DNA from: Cymodocea nodosa
Taxonomy: Eukaryota > Streptophyta > Magnoliopsida > Alismatales > Cymodoceaceae
Length of the DNA stretch: 64,000 bases
Reading direction: 5' to 3'
Assembly (NCBI GenBank): GCA_036874045.1
Contig: CM072340.1
Location: 1,317,001-1,381,000, forward strand
The notes under the pieces are model-generated. The model did not search any database. It worked only from the letters and a program-made list of their open reading frames with translations, and had not been told where the DNA came from. The translations under genes were made by a program, and so were the position numbers. Each line of letters begins with the position of its first letter. Position 1 is the stretch's first letter. Shown piece by piece: positions 26,101-38,100 of the stretch.

Positions 26101-29100
26101 GTTCAACTTGACAGCCCTAACCCAACTTGACCCATCTCTTCCTCCCAAACTATCTTCACGTACAACAAGAGATAGGCAGGGGGATGGGTTAGAGTTGCTA
26201 GGCTGGGCTTGCTAAATTACTGTCCCAAATTATTTCTACGCATAGTGATGAATGTGACAATAATTTTGTAAGCCTAACTCGATAGCCCTAACCTAACTTA
26301 ACCCATCCTTCCACCTATTTCTCTCTCCTAAACTATCTCCATGCATAACAAGGGACGTGAAAGTCATTTTGTAGGCTTGAACAAGAGATGGGTAGAAAGA
26401 TGGGTCGAGTTAAGTCAAGGTTGCCAAGCTAGACTTTTGAAATTATTGTCATATCCCTTGTTGTGCGTGAAGATAGTTTGAGAGGGAAAGATAGGTGGGG
26501 GAATGGGTCAAATTAGGTCGGAGCTATTGGGTTGGGCTTGTGAAATTACCGTCATGTCTCTTAGTGTGTATGGAGATAGTTTGAGAGGGATAAATAAGTA
26601 GGGAGATAGTTTGAGTTGGATTAAGGCTACTAGGTTGGGCCTGTGAAATTATAGTAATGTCCCTCATTATGTGTGGAGATAATTTAGAAAAGAGAGATGG
26701 GTGGGGGAATAAGTCAAATTGAGTTGAGGTTGTTGTTGGGCTTGTGAAATTATTGTTATGTCTCTTATTGTGCATAAAGATAATTTAGGAGGGAGAGATG
26801 AGTGGGAGGATGGGTTGAGTTGGGTTGGGGCTATTAGACTGGGTTTGTAAAATTATCGTCATGTCTCTCGTTATGCGTGAAGATAGTTTGATCAATGACA
26901 ATAGTCTTGTCCATTATTTTATAGGTTAAGCATTTGTCCAACAAAAATAGTTGATTGGTTTGTCTGGTGCATCGGTTTGACTAATTCATCACTATAGGAG
27001 GAATATCAGTGGATTACTTCAATACCATTTAGCATTTATCTTTCCTTCAAGTGCTTCTTTTTGGATTGGATACATGTTTGGGGACTTGGGTCTATTTGGA
27101 CCTCTCTTGACTCTAATGTCATGATGAAATTTGGATGGATGTCTAACTTAAAATTAATTAGATATGAGTAAAGATATCCATTTTAACAAAGCGATTTGGG
27201 ATTGTCTAATTGTATGTAGTCTTTCTTCTGCCATGATATTGTTTTTGCATATTGATTATAATTTTTTATAAAATTTGAAGTTTATAACATTTTTTACATC
27301 TTTAACTATAAATGATTTTGTTTTTTAAACAAAATAGAGAGCCTTCCTGGTTTCAATTTGTGCATATTTATCGATCACTTCACCATGAATAGGACTGAAG
27401 AATGGGAGTCAAATTGTCAAGCAATCTCTAGTAGGTTAGAAGGCAATTTCCAATGACAATATAGATGAGTAATGATGTATGGAGATGAGGAGTCATTATG
27501 GAGCTCTTCTACTTTCAATGAATAAGAGGTGGTGGTATTGAAAGCAAAAATCTAAGGTGCCCACACCCACCACCCACTACACCATCATCCTTAGAGGGAA
27601 GTGGTCATGTTAGAAGTGCAATGATGAATTTAACTTTGAAGTGCTTTGTGGTAGGGTCATTGTAAGGAGTGTAATAACAAATGGGTCCAAGTCATGGGTG
27701 CAAAGAGTTGACTATAGATAGGTTCATTGCTCTCATCTACATATTTGAATTGAATTCAGGTTTTTCTAAACATGGGTATTTGTTGTACATATTCAATCAA
27801 ATATGAATCTAGATATGAATAAACAACAATTTGAGTCATAATCCCACTACATAAGGTTGGCTATATAAATCCTTTTCTTCCAAATATTTTTATATATGGT
27901 TAAATCTTCAGATAAATTATAAAAATTTAAGTCTTTTCTCATAATTCCTAACCAAGTAGTTTTAGATATTATCTTTACTTCTTTTTTTTTACATTAATTA
28001 ATTCTCCTCTTCTGATTGAAGTATCCTTTAAACTTCTAAGGATATGACTAAACCACTTAAATCAATTTTTTCTTATCTTATCTTCAATTTGTGCAAAGCC
28101 TACTCTATTCCTAATAAAATCATTTTGTAACTTATCCCTTATAATATCACCACTCATCTATCTAAATATTCACATATTTGCAATGCTAACTTTTTAAATA
28201 TAGTCATACTTCATACCCTAGCATTCTGAGCTAAATTATAATTGAGCAACTAATAGTTTTATAAAATTTTCCTTTTAATTTTAATGGCATCTTTCTATCA
28301 ATTAACACTCTAGAAACATTTCTCCATTTCATCTATCCAACTTTAATCCTATGAATAATATTTTCTATAATTTTGCTATTGTTATTTATTATAAAACCTA
28401 AGTATTTCAGAGTCTTACTTTTATGAATCTTATTGCCATCTAATTGTATACTTTAATTATTATTCTTATTTCTATTGAACTTACATTCCATTTATTTGAT
28501 CTAAATCCTTTGAACTTTAAAGTATTTCTCCATAATTCTAATTTAAAACTAATTATTGTCTTACTTTCATCAATAAAAACTGTCATTAACAAATAACATA
28601 TACCATGCTACTTCTCTTTAAATTTCTTTAATTATTTCATTCATAATTGTTAGAGAAAATAATGTATTAGAGTTTTAGGTGTGTACATGTGGATTTAGTT
28701 CAATATTGGTTAAGTGTTATTTTTCTTCTTTACAAAGCCTCTATAAATAAAAGTCCTATGTTTGCTCATGAATAACAATTCATTTTCACCCATTTCTTAT
28801 ATTCTAACATAGTATTAAAGCTTAGATTTTGAATGTCTAAAAAGTTAAGAGTTTTAGGTAGGGAGGAGGGAAATTTTAGCAACACCCTCCTTCCAACTAC
28901 CACCACCTCTACTCCAGCACTGCTTGCCACCATTGTCTGCCCTTATGCTACCCGTTTCCATTACCAAATGGGGGTTTCAGTTGGCCCACCTATCCTAATA
29001 ACATTGCATGCATCCTCTCTCTCCCCTTTCTTTCACTTGGGTTGGCTGTCTTTCCTCATTTGAACCAATAGTTGCTAGAAACTCCTGCCAACACCCCTTC

Positions 29101-32100
29101 TACCATCAAAAAATCCTGTTGTTGCCCCTTTTTCCACCTTCAGAACTGCTCTCTGCCGTTGTTTCTCAGGCTTGTGGCTTGGTTCAACTCATCCCAGGCC
29201 TTCCACTTGGCTGTCCAGCCTCCTTTCTGAGGTTGATCAATTTCTGCTGCCACCCTAGGACTAGTGGTTGCAACTTCCTATTGTGGTAAGCCCTTCTTTC
29301 TATTGGACAAAGAAGAAAGTGGCACATGAAAAAGAAAGAAAAAAAAAGGAAAGAAAAGAAAGGAAAGAAAAGGAAAGAAGACAAGGAAAAGAAAGAAAGG
29401 AGGAAGGAGGGGAAAGAAGAAAGAAAAGGAAAGAAGACAAGAGGAGAGGAAGAAGAAAAAGAAGAAAAAAAATGGTGGAAGTTCAAAAAAGGAAAAAAAA
29501 AACAAGAAGAAAAAAAAGATGAAAAAGAGGTGTTTAATATTTCATTATCAATCTCTAATTAAATTTGTTATATTTTTCTCATGTGAGTGTCGATGTAGCA
29601 GTGTTGCTCTATCAAAATTTGTGTGTTATCCACAAGATCTAGGGTTTATAAAATACTTTAAGTAACAATCCACACCTTTATTGGATGGTTAATGTGTTTG
29701 TATTAATATTGTAAAAGCATGTGTGCAAGTCTTCTTAATATATTTAGATGTACATATGTTGATTGAGTCCAATATGTCAACTATGTATTAATGTTTACAC
29801 CTATTTTAGTGTGGTCAACTAAGGTTTGACCATTTTCTTGCTTGTACAATATTGTTGCTGCTACTAGTTATGTTTTTCTGTTATATATCTTTTTGTTTAT
29901 TTTGTTATAATTTGCTTATAAATAAGTCTGTTGCAAGTTAGATGTTCCAACTTGAGAGAGTGTTAAAAAAAAAAATGTATTAGAGTTTTAGATATGTGTG
30001 GGTTTAGTTGCACATTGCTTAAGTGTTATTTATCCTTTTTGTGTAGCTTTTATAAATAGAAGTCTTATATTTGCTCATCAATAATAATTCACTTCCACAT
30101 ATTTTTTATGTTCTGATAATAACCAAGACAAATAGAAATGCACTTAGATAGGACCCTTGTTATAAACTATGTCTATTGGAAATTCTTTAGTTTCTCTTAT
30201 TGTTTTAAGACTAATAATTACTCTTTTGTGTATGTCTTTTATAATATTAATATATCTTATGAGTAATCTTTTTCTTTCTAATACCCATCATAATAGGTTT
30301 TTAGATGCTTTATCATATATTTTTTCTATATTAATGAAAACCATATAAAGGTCCTTTTTCTAACTTTAAAACTTTTTATTTATTGTTTAAGTAAATGAAT
30401 AGCTTTCATTATTGACCTACCTAATGTAAATTCAAATTGATTTTTTGTGATTTTAGTTACATGCTTTAGTTTTTTCTCAATTATCATGTCCTATAGTTTT
30501 ATATTATATCTTATTAATTTAATACTATGAAAATTATTATAATTTTATTTGTCTCCCGTATTCTTAAATATAGGTATTACAGAACTTTTTCTCCATTCAT
30601 CTAACTTTCCCACATTTCATTTTCTTAATAACACTTTTTTTACCTTCAAACTATTAATTATTTTAAAATAATTATAATTTAATTTTTTTTACTACTACTC
30701 AAGTTTTACATGTAAAAGTTTCCTATGGTAGATTAATCAAAAATTTTACTAAAATACCTATACCGTCTATCTTTTATTGTATTTTCTTTTATTAAAACTC
30801 TACTATTTTTATTCTTAGTACACTTTACTTAAATTGTTAGATTTTTTTTCTAGTGTTAGTTAATTTATATATTCTATTTTCCCTTTGTTTTGTGTTCAAA
30901 TTATTATATAATTCCTTATAGACCTAAGTCTTAGCTCCACTAACAATTTTCTTAGCATTCATTTTTATTAACTTATACTTTTCTAAATATTCCTTATTTT
31001 GACATTTACGATAGGTTTGATTACATTCTTTCTTTTGTGCATCTTCATTGTATCACTAACAATTTTTACCTAGTGGAGCTATCCTACAAAACTCTTAAAT
31101 TTTTTTTTAACAATCTTTTTAATACAAGTAATTTTTTCATTTTGAAATTTATTTAGCTCATCATCTAGTTCCTATACTTATTTTAACAAGTTATCTCTGA
31201 ATATCATTTTCTTTTATTTTTTTAAGATTTCACCACTTAATTCTTGAGTTCTTATGTACTTTAGTACTTCTCTTTCTAATCTTGTTGCTAACATTTAATA
31301 CTAACAATTTATGTTATGTAGTTAAATTTTCTTCTAGAATAACCTTACAATCCTTGCACCATTTTTGATCTTAGCAAGCAAAAAATTATTTGATTAGCAT
31401 TTTAACCACTTCTAAATGTAATTAAATAATATTTTTTCCCTAAAATAAGGGTTTGATAAAAAAAGGTTGCAAGTTACACTAAAGTTTAAAATTGAATTTT
31501 CTTCTTCATTTTTATTACCATAATTGAATCTCTCATAGTTTCTTTTATATCTCCTAGTTGTCTCTTTTACATGACCATTTAGATCCTCTTCAATATAAAG
31601 CTTTTCACTAATAGGTAAACCATTAACTAAACCATCCAAATCTTTCCAAAATTTTTGGTTAATAGCTTCTCCTAAACTTACTTGTGGAGTATATATACCA
31701 ATTAAATTAACTTTCATTTTCTATCACAATCTTAATTATTATAATTTCATCTTCTATCTTTATTACATCAATAGTTTTGTCTTTTAAATTTTTATCAATT
31801 ATTATTCTAAATCTTTATTCCTATGCTTACCTTTTTTATATACAACAATTTAAATGCATTATTGTCAATTAACCTACATTTTCTGTTACTCATTTAATTT
31901 CTTGCAAGTATAATTTGTTAATTTTCCTTCTTATCATTGTCTTCTAATTTCATACTTTTACTAATTAGGGTTCCTATATTCTAAGTTAGTTTAATTTTGG
32001 TGTTTTAGATTAACTTTTTTATTCTTACCTGTCCATTAAGATGTAGGAACCCTTGCTTATTTTTATCTGCATTTAGACCTATGATGCAACGCTCTTAATT

Positions 32101-35100
32101 TAAGACCTATGGTATACAATGCTTCTCTCTTTTTTTCTCGTTGCTGCATTCAAAGGTTAGGTGCAATGTATTGCTAAAAGTTACACCCAATAAATTATCT
32201 TTACGACTCATGTTCATAAAGAATTGATAAATTTTTACCTAATAGCAATCCTTCTCTTTTATCTGTGCTTGAGACTAGCTGCAAAGGGGTTAACCTCTAT
32301 TGGTGGAGTTTATAAATATATAATATATATATACAAAAATATTGAATATCTGACTTGAATCATTGTAAGGGTATTCTGGTCATTTGACCAATTGTATTGT
32401 CCATGCTATTTAAGCATGGACCTAGGGCATTCATTTGTGTGTTGATCATTTTGTATTCCACCAAAAATAAGTAGAGAACATCAGCCCTCTCCATCCGTAG
32501 ACGTACTCAAGTTGGGGAACCACATACATCCGCATGTTGTGTGTTTGATTCTCCATCTCTTGTTCCTCTTCTTTAGCATAACAATTGGTATCAGAGCTTA
32601 GGGTTCTTTTGAGGATCATCTTAAGGTTTTGGAAGAGAAAAAGAAGATCAGATTGGAGAAGTTTGTCGGAAGATCAGTAGTTGTCGTTGCTAGTCCCTCG
32701 TGTGCACAATTTGCGTGTGTTCATCCCCGCATGTTTGTCCGCACGTTCATCTGCACGTTCGTCCCTACGTGCGATTTCTAAGCATCCGTGTGCGCATCTG
32801 CCTGTGCGCAACTTCTACGCATCCGTCCGCACGAGTTTGTCTGCACGTGTCGCCTGTGCATCAGCCTGTGCACGACTTCAACGCATCGTCTGTGCGTGTT
32901 GTCCATGTGTGTTTACCTGTGTGTGCCGTTTGGAAGTCATCTGCCTACGTGTCTATTTGCGTGCTTGCATCCGCGTTCGTCCGTACGTCCGTCTGCGCAC
33001 GTTTTGTCCCTGCGCATCTACTTGCGGGCGTTCGTCTACACATCTCTTGCACGCGTTCGAGCATCTCATCCATGCATTACGTGCGTGCTACTTATAGGAG
33101 CTCGTCTAAAGGTTGCAGTTACTGGCCGTCTATTGTGTTCAAAAAAAAAAAGGGTGAATATTGGTTGCATCTAACAGAATTGTTTAGAATGACAACACCG
33201 GCTTTGAAAGTGGAGAAATTTAACGGTAAAAACAGCTTCAGCCTTTGGCAAATAAAAATGAGGACTTTGTTGAAGCAACAGGGCATTTGAACTCCCTTAA
33301 ACAAAGAGTCGTCTATGGATAGAAAATCTGCAGAGTATGAACAACAAAAAGAGAAAGCCCACTTTACTATTTTACTATGCCTATCTGATGAAGTTATCAT
33401 TGAAGTTGCTGATGAGACTATAGTTTTTGGGTTGTGGAATAAGTTGGAGACGTTATACATGACAAAATTCCTTATCAACAAATTATTGATCAAACAGAGA
33501 TTGTTCTCCTTGAGGATGGAGGAAGATACACCGTTGAAGCAACATTTGGTTCAGTTAAATACTATTCTTATGGAGCTACGCAATATTGGTGTGACTGTTG
33601 AAGATGATGATGCAGCTTTCATTTTGCTTGTTTCACTTCTATTGTCATTTGAGAATTTTGTGTAGTCTTTTGTGGTTGGCAAAGACAATCACATTGGAGG
33701 AAGTGATGTCTAGCCTTCACACAAGGGAACTTAAGCACATGGTTACACATGGAAGCAATGACGTAGGTGCATCTGGGTTGACTATGCATTATAGTGATAA
33801 TAAGGGACGTCAACAGAAACAAAACAACAATAACAGGCATAGAGGAAGGAGTAAATCCCAAAATAGGTACTCCAATGATACTTGCAACTATTACAAGGAA
33901 AAGGGACATTGGAAAGCAAATTGTTTCAAGTTGAAATCCAAAGGGAGTGCGATAGTAGCTGAAAAAGAGGATTTAGCGTTAGAAGGTGGCTTCTCTTTGA
34001 CTGTTTGCTGTAGTGCATATACAGATCAACATTGGATCTTTAGACTCTGTTTGCATCACATCATATGACTCTCAATAGAGAGTATTTCTACTCTTATCAG
34101 ACTGTTAATGGAGGGCAAGCTCGATTAGCAAACGATGATGTTTGCCTTAAAGCTAACATTGATACAATTAGATTCAAGATGCATGATGGCACGGTGAGAA
34201 TTCTTGAAGATGTATAACATGTGCCTAAGCTGGGCAAGAGCTTGATATCCCTGATGACACTTGATTCCAAAGGTTTCAAGTATTCAGGTAGAGGAGGCAA
34301 ACTGTTACTCTCAAAAGGCTCATTGGTTGTGATGAAAGGAGTCAAAAATGGGCTTCTATATATTTTACAAGGTTCTCCAGTTGTAGGTGATGTTGCCGCA
34401 GCTATGAGTGATCAGAAAACCACTTCTGTAATTTGACACTCAAGAATGGGTCATTTAGGGCAGAGAGGAATGCAGAAACTCAGTAGTTTAGGCAGACTGA
34501 ACGGACACAAATTCATTGATGTAGAGTTGTGTAAGCATTGCATCTATAGAAAGCAAAAACATGTACAGTTTGGAACATGAGAGCATACCACTCAGGGAGT
34601 ATTAGATTATGTCCACATAGATTGTTGGGGACCTTCTCAACAACTTTCCATTGTAGGTTTCAGATATTTCCTTTCTATAGTGGATGATTATTCACGTATG
34701 AAATAAGTTTTCATTTTGAAACATAAAAGTGAGACTTTCAAGAGCTTTAAGCAGTGGAAAACTCAAGTTGAAAATCAAGTTGGTAGGAAGGTGAAATACT
34801 TGAGAATTGACAATGGTTTGGAATTCTGCTCTCATGAGTTTGATAACTTTTGTAAAGAGGCGGGTATCACAAGATACTACACAGTTAGAGGCACTCCACA
34901 ACAAAATGAAGTTGTAGAACGCCTAAACCGCACATTGTTGGAGAAAGCAAGGTGTATGCTTTCTCATGTCGGATTGGAGAAGAAATTTTGAGCAGAGGCT
35001 GTTAACACAACCTCTTATCTTGTCAACAGGTCATCCTCCAATGATATAGGAGACAATATACCTTATGAAGTGTGGATGAACACGGCTGTAAATTTTTCCA

Positions 35101-38100
35101 AATTGAAGATTTTTAGTTGTTTAGCATACTATCATGTATATAATGGCAAGTTAGAGTCACGTGCTAGAAAGGGTATCTTTGTAGGATATGGTATGGAAGT
35201 CAAAAGATACAAAATCTTTGATAGCGAAATAAGAAAAGTAATTCACAGTCGTGATGTCACTTTTGATGATGTCATTTTGATACAGAATGAAGAGTTGCCC
35301 ATAGTGTTAGAAGAATCCAACACTCCTGAGCAGATGGAGTTTGACTTGTCACAACAGTATGTCCTAGAACAAATAGCTTCAAATGAAGATCAGCATTTGG
35401 ACCCAGATGAAAATGTAGGTCAACTTGAGGAGGAATCACAAGAGAGATGTGTTGCTAGAGACAGACCTAGGAGGGTTCCTCAACACCCATAGAAATATGG
35501 TTTCAGTAATATGATTGCTTTTGCTCTGCAGGCTGCAAGTGAGGTGGAGGAAGCTATTGATCCTCCAACATATAATGCTGCTATGAAAGATTCAGATGCT
35601 GCTCATTAGATGGAAACTATGCAATAGGAGCTTCAGTCCCTTCAGGAAAATCAAACATGAGATTTAGTGAAGCATCCAAAAGATAAGAATGTTGTAGATT
35701 ACAAGTGGGTGTTCAAAAGAAAAGTTGGAACACAAGTCAATCTTAGGATACAATTTAAGGCAAGATTGGTGGTTAAAGGCTATAATTCACAACAGGAATA
35801 CGTTGACTACAATGAAATATTTGCACCAGTGGTTAGACACATGTCTATCAGAGTTCTTTTGGTTATTGTTGCAACGAAAAACTTAGAGCTTAAACAACTT
35901 GATGTGAAGACAGCCTTCCTATATGGTGACTTAGAAGAAGAGATATGGATGGAACAACCAATTGGTTTTGTAAAGAAAGGGAAATCAGATTTGGTTTGTA
36001 AGCTTAAGAAGTCCTTGTATGGACTCAAGCAATCTTCAAGACAATGGTATAAAAGATTTGATTCTTTTATTACCAAAGTTGATTTTCTATGTAGCTCATT
36101 TGATTCATGTGTGTATATTAAATACTTAAATAATGATATATATGTATATTTGCTCTTGTATATTGATGATATCTTAATTGCAGCTAAAGATATCAATGTT
36201 ATACAAGATTTGAAAAATACCTTGAAGTCTGAATTTGTAATGAAAGACTTAAGTGCTGTAGGCAAGATCTTAGGGATGGAGATACAACGTGATAGAAGTA
36301 TTGGAAAGCTGTTTTTTCATCAATATAGCTATGTGCAGAAGATCTTGAATAGATTTGGAATGACTTTTAATAAAGCCAATTGGAACACTCTATGATAGGA
36401 ATCTTCGATTATCTTTAGTCATGACACCTCAAATACAATCAGAAACGGAATATATGCAGCGCGTTCCTTACTTCCAGGCTGTTGGGAGCTTGATGTATGC
36501 AATGGTATGTACTCGCCCAGATTTGGCCTATCTTCTTAGTGTGGTAAGTAGATTTATGTCAAATCCAGGGAAAGACCATTGGCTAGCTGTAAAAAGAATT
36601 TTCAGATATTTGAAGGAAACTTTAGATGTTAGGTTGATATATGGTGTCAAATAGAATTGCAATATAGTAGAATATTCAGATTCAGATTTTGTTGGAGATG
36701 TTGATCAGAGGAGGTCCTTAACAGGATATGTTTTTACAGTAGTAAGTTCAGTTATCAGTTGGAAATTTACATTTCAACCTATAGTTTCACTCTCTACTAT
36801 CGAGACTGAGTACATGACAATGACAGAAGCTGCAAAGGAAGAAATCTAGCTAAAAGGGCTACTTGGAGACTTTAGATTGCAAGTTGACAGAGCTGATATC
36901 TTCTGTGACAGTCTCAGTGTCATTTGTTTGACAAAGGACAATATGTTTCATGATCGTACAAAACATATTGATGTTAGATATCATTTTCTTAGAAGTGAAG
37001 ACAGAATAAAGATCCTGAAGATCAACATCAGAGACAATCCAACTGATATGTTCACAAAAGGGGTGATTGAGAGTAAGTTCAAACATTGTCTTGACTTACT
37101 CAACATATATGGATGCTACTGACCCTGCATGGGTCATTGTGATGGAGAGCTTTACTCTAGGTAGAGATTGTAATTCAAGTCAAGGTGGAGATTATTGAAT
37201 ATCTAACTTGAATCATTGTAAGGGTATTCTGGTCATTTGACCAATTGTATTGTTCATGTTATTTAAGCATGGACTTAGGGCACCCATTTGTGTGTTGATC
37301 ATTTTGTATTCCATCAAAAACAAGTAGAGAACATCAGCCCTCTTCATCTGTGGATGTACCTAAGTTGAGGAACCACGTACATCTACGTGTTGTGTGTTTG
37401 ATTCTCCATCTCTTCTTACTCTTCTTTAGCATAACAAAAAATAATATTTGCATGGGTGCATAGATGCCTTAAAATGTATGACTTCAGGTAACTGTGAAAA
37501 CTCTTACTAGTGATTGTGATTGTATTTTTAACCATTTTTTTTGATAAATTTACTCTTATTAGATGCCTTATTGTTGAATATAATTCTTTAGGTTTCATAG
37601 AACCTTTGGTATGTATGATTACTTAAATTTTCTAGATGTGAATGTTGAACCAAAAATTGATGTACATTACCCGTCTTTAGGAACTTCAATGTAGTGATTG
37701 GTCTTGTCGCCCCCTCACAAAGGAACAAATATCATATGCTGCGGCTGATGCATATTACTTGCTGGAAATTTTTGATGTTTTCAGATCTAACATCACCTGT
37801 GAAGGTCTCTTCCTTGATGCTTGATTTCTATGTTCTTTTTACCTTTGAGCCTTGCATTTGATATTAATTTATTGGCATCTTATTAGTCTTATCCATTTCA
37901 TATGGCAAATTAGGAATGCTCATGAAACAAAATTCTTATTGATAAAATTTTTTGCATTATCCTTATTTGTATGTTACTACAAATCTATTAGCATTTTTTT
38001 TTCCCCTTATCAAATATGTGGAGACGTTTAATGAAACAAATTTTTTCAACAATCATTTTATGTTTAGAGAACCAACATAAAAAAGTATCTTCCTATATAA

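Larger units (their letters stand above)
27800..32100 (-). mobile_element. Degenerate LINE (endonuclease-RT), antisense in mut-7 intron 2, split by a TRIM-like element
   Basis: Read on the minus strand: the endonuclease start is near 31985 (NIGTLISKSMKL). The endonuclease frame 31717-31412 carries IGIYTPQVSLGEAINQKFW and EDLNGHV. RT traces are near 30190-30130 (KEFPIDIV, then the LSPF-type region). After an LTR insertion at 28648-30123, RT continues (FIDESKTIISFKLELWRN, 28580-28520; VGFAQIEDKIRKN near 28100). The C-terminal tail is near 27960-27860 (KTTWLGIMRKDLNFYNLSED). It resembles the plant LINE ORF2 family often annotated as craniofacial-development-protein-2-like. It is heavily decayed and no poly(A) tail was pinned down. 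Confidence 0.8.
32343..37436 (+). mobile_element. Nearly full-length Ty1/copia retrotransposon in mut-7 intron 2
   Basis: The two LTRs, 32343-32583 and 37196-37436, are both 241 bp and both TGAATATC...CATAACA. I count 21 differences by eye, most of them C/T or A/G. TTGGTATCAGAGCTT (primer site for tRNA-Met) starts at 32585, and AAGGTGGAGATTA lies just before the 3' LTR. Domain order is gag, protease, integrase, RT, RNase H, which defines copia. Target-site duplication is unclear: the flanks are AAAAT and an A-run. Several in-frame stops make it non-autonomous. It lies in the same sense as the host gene. Confidence 0.93.

Noticed and set aside
23380..26890. Array read as protein-coding (ORFs at 24696-24902 and 26524-26775)
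   Set aside because: The ORFs follow the repeat period on the minus strand and break when the unit changes orientation.
29184..29562. Several ORFs of 75-100 aa on both strands
   Set aside because: They are products of the polypurine tract: pure Lys/Glu/Arg on one strand and Phe/Ser/Leu on the other.
32681..33290. Three overlapping Cys/Arg/Ser-rich ORFs of 128-196 aa
   Set aside because: They come from the low-complexity copia leader, which is open in all forward frames; the real gag starts at about 33190.
35807..36265. 152-codon minus-strand ORF
   Set aside because: It is the reverse shadow of the copia RT domain, whose catalytic motif lies on the + strand.
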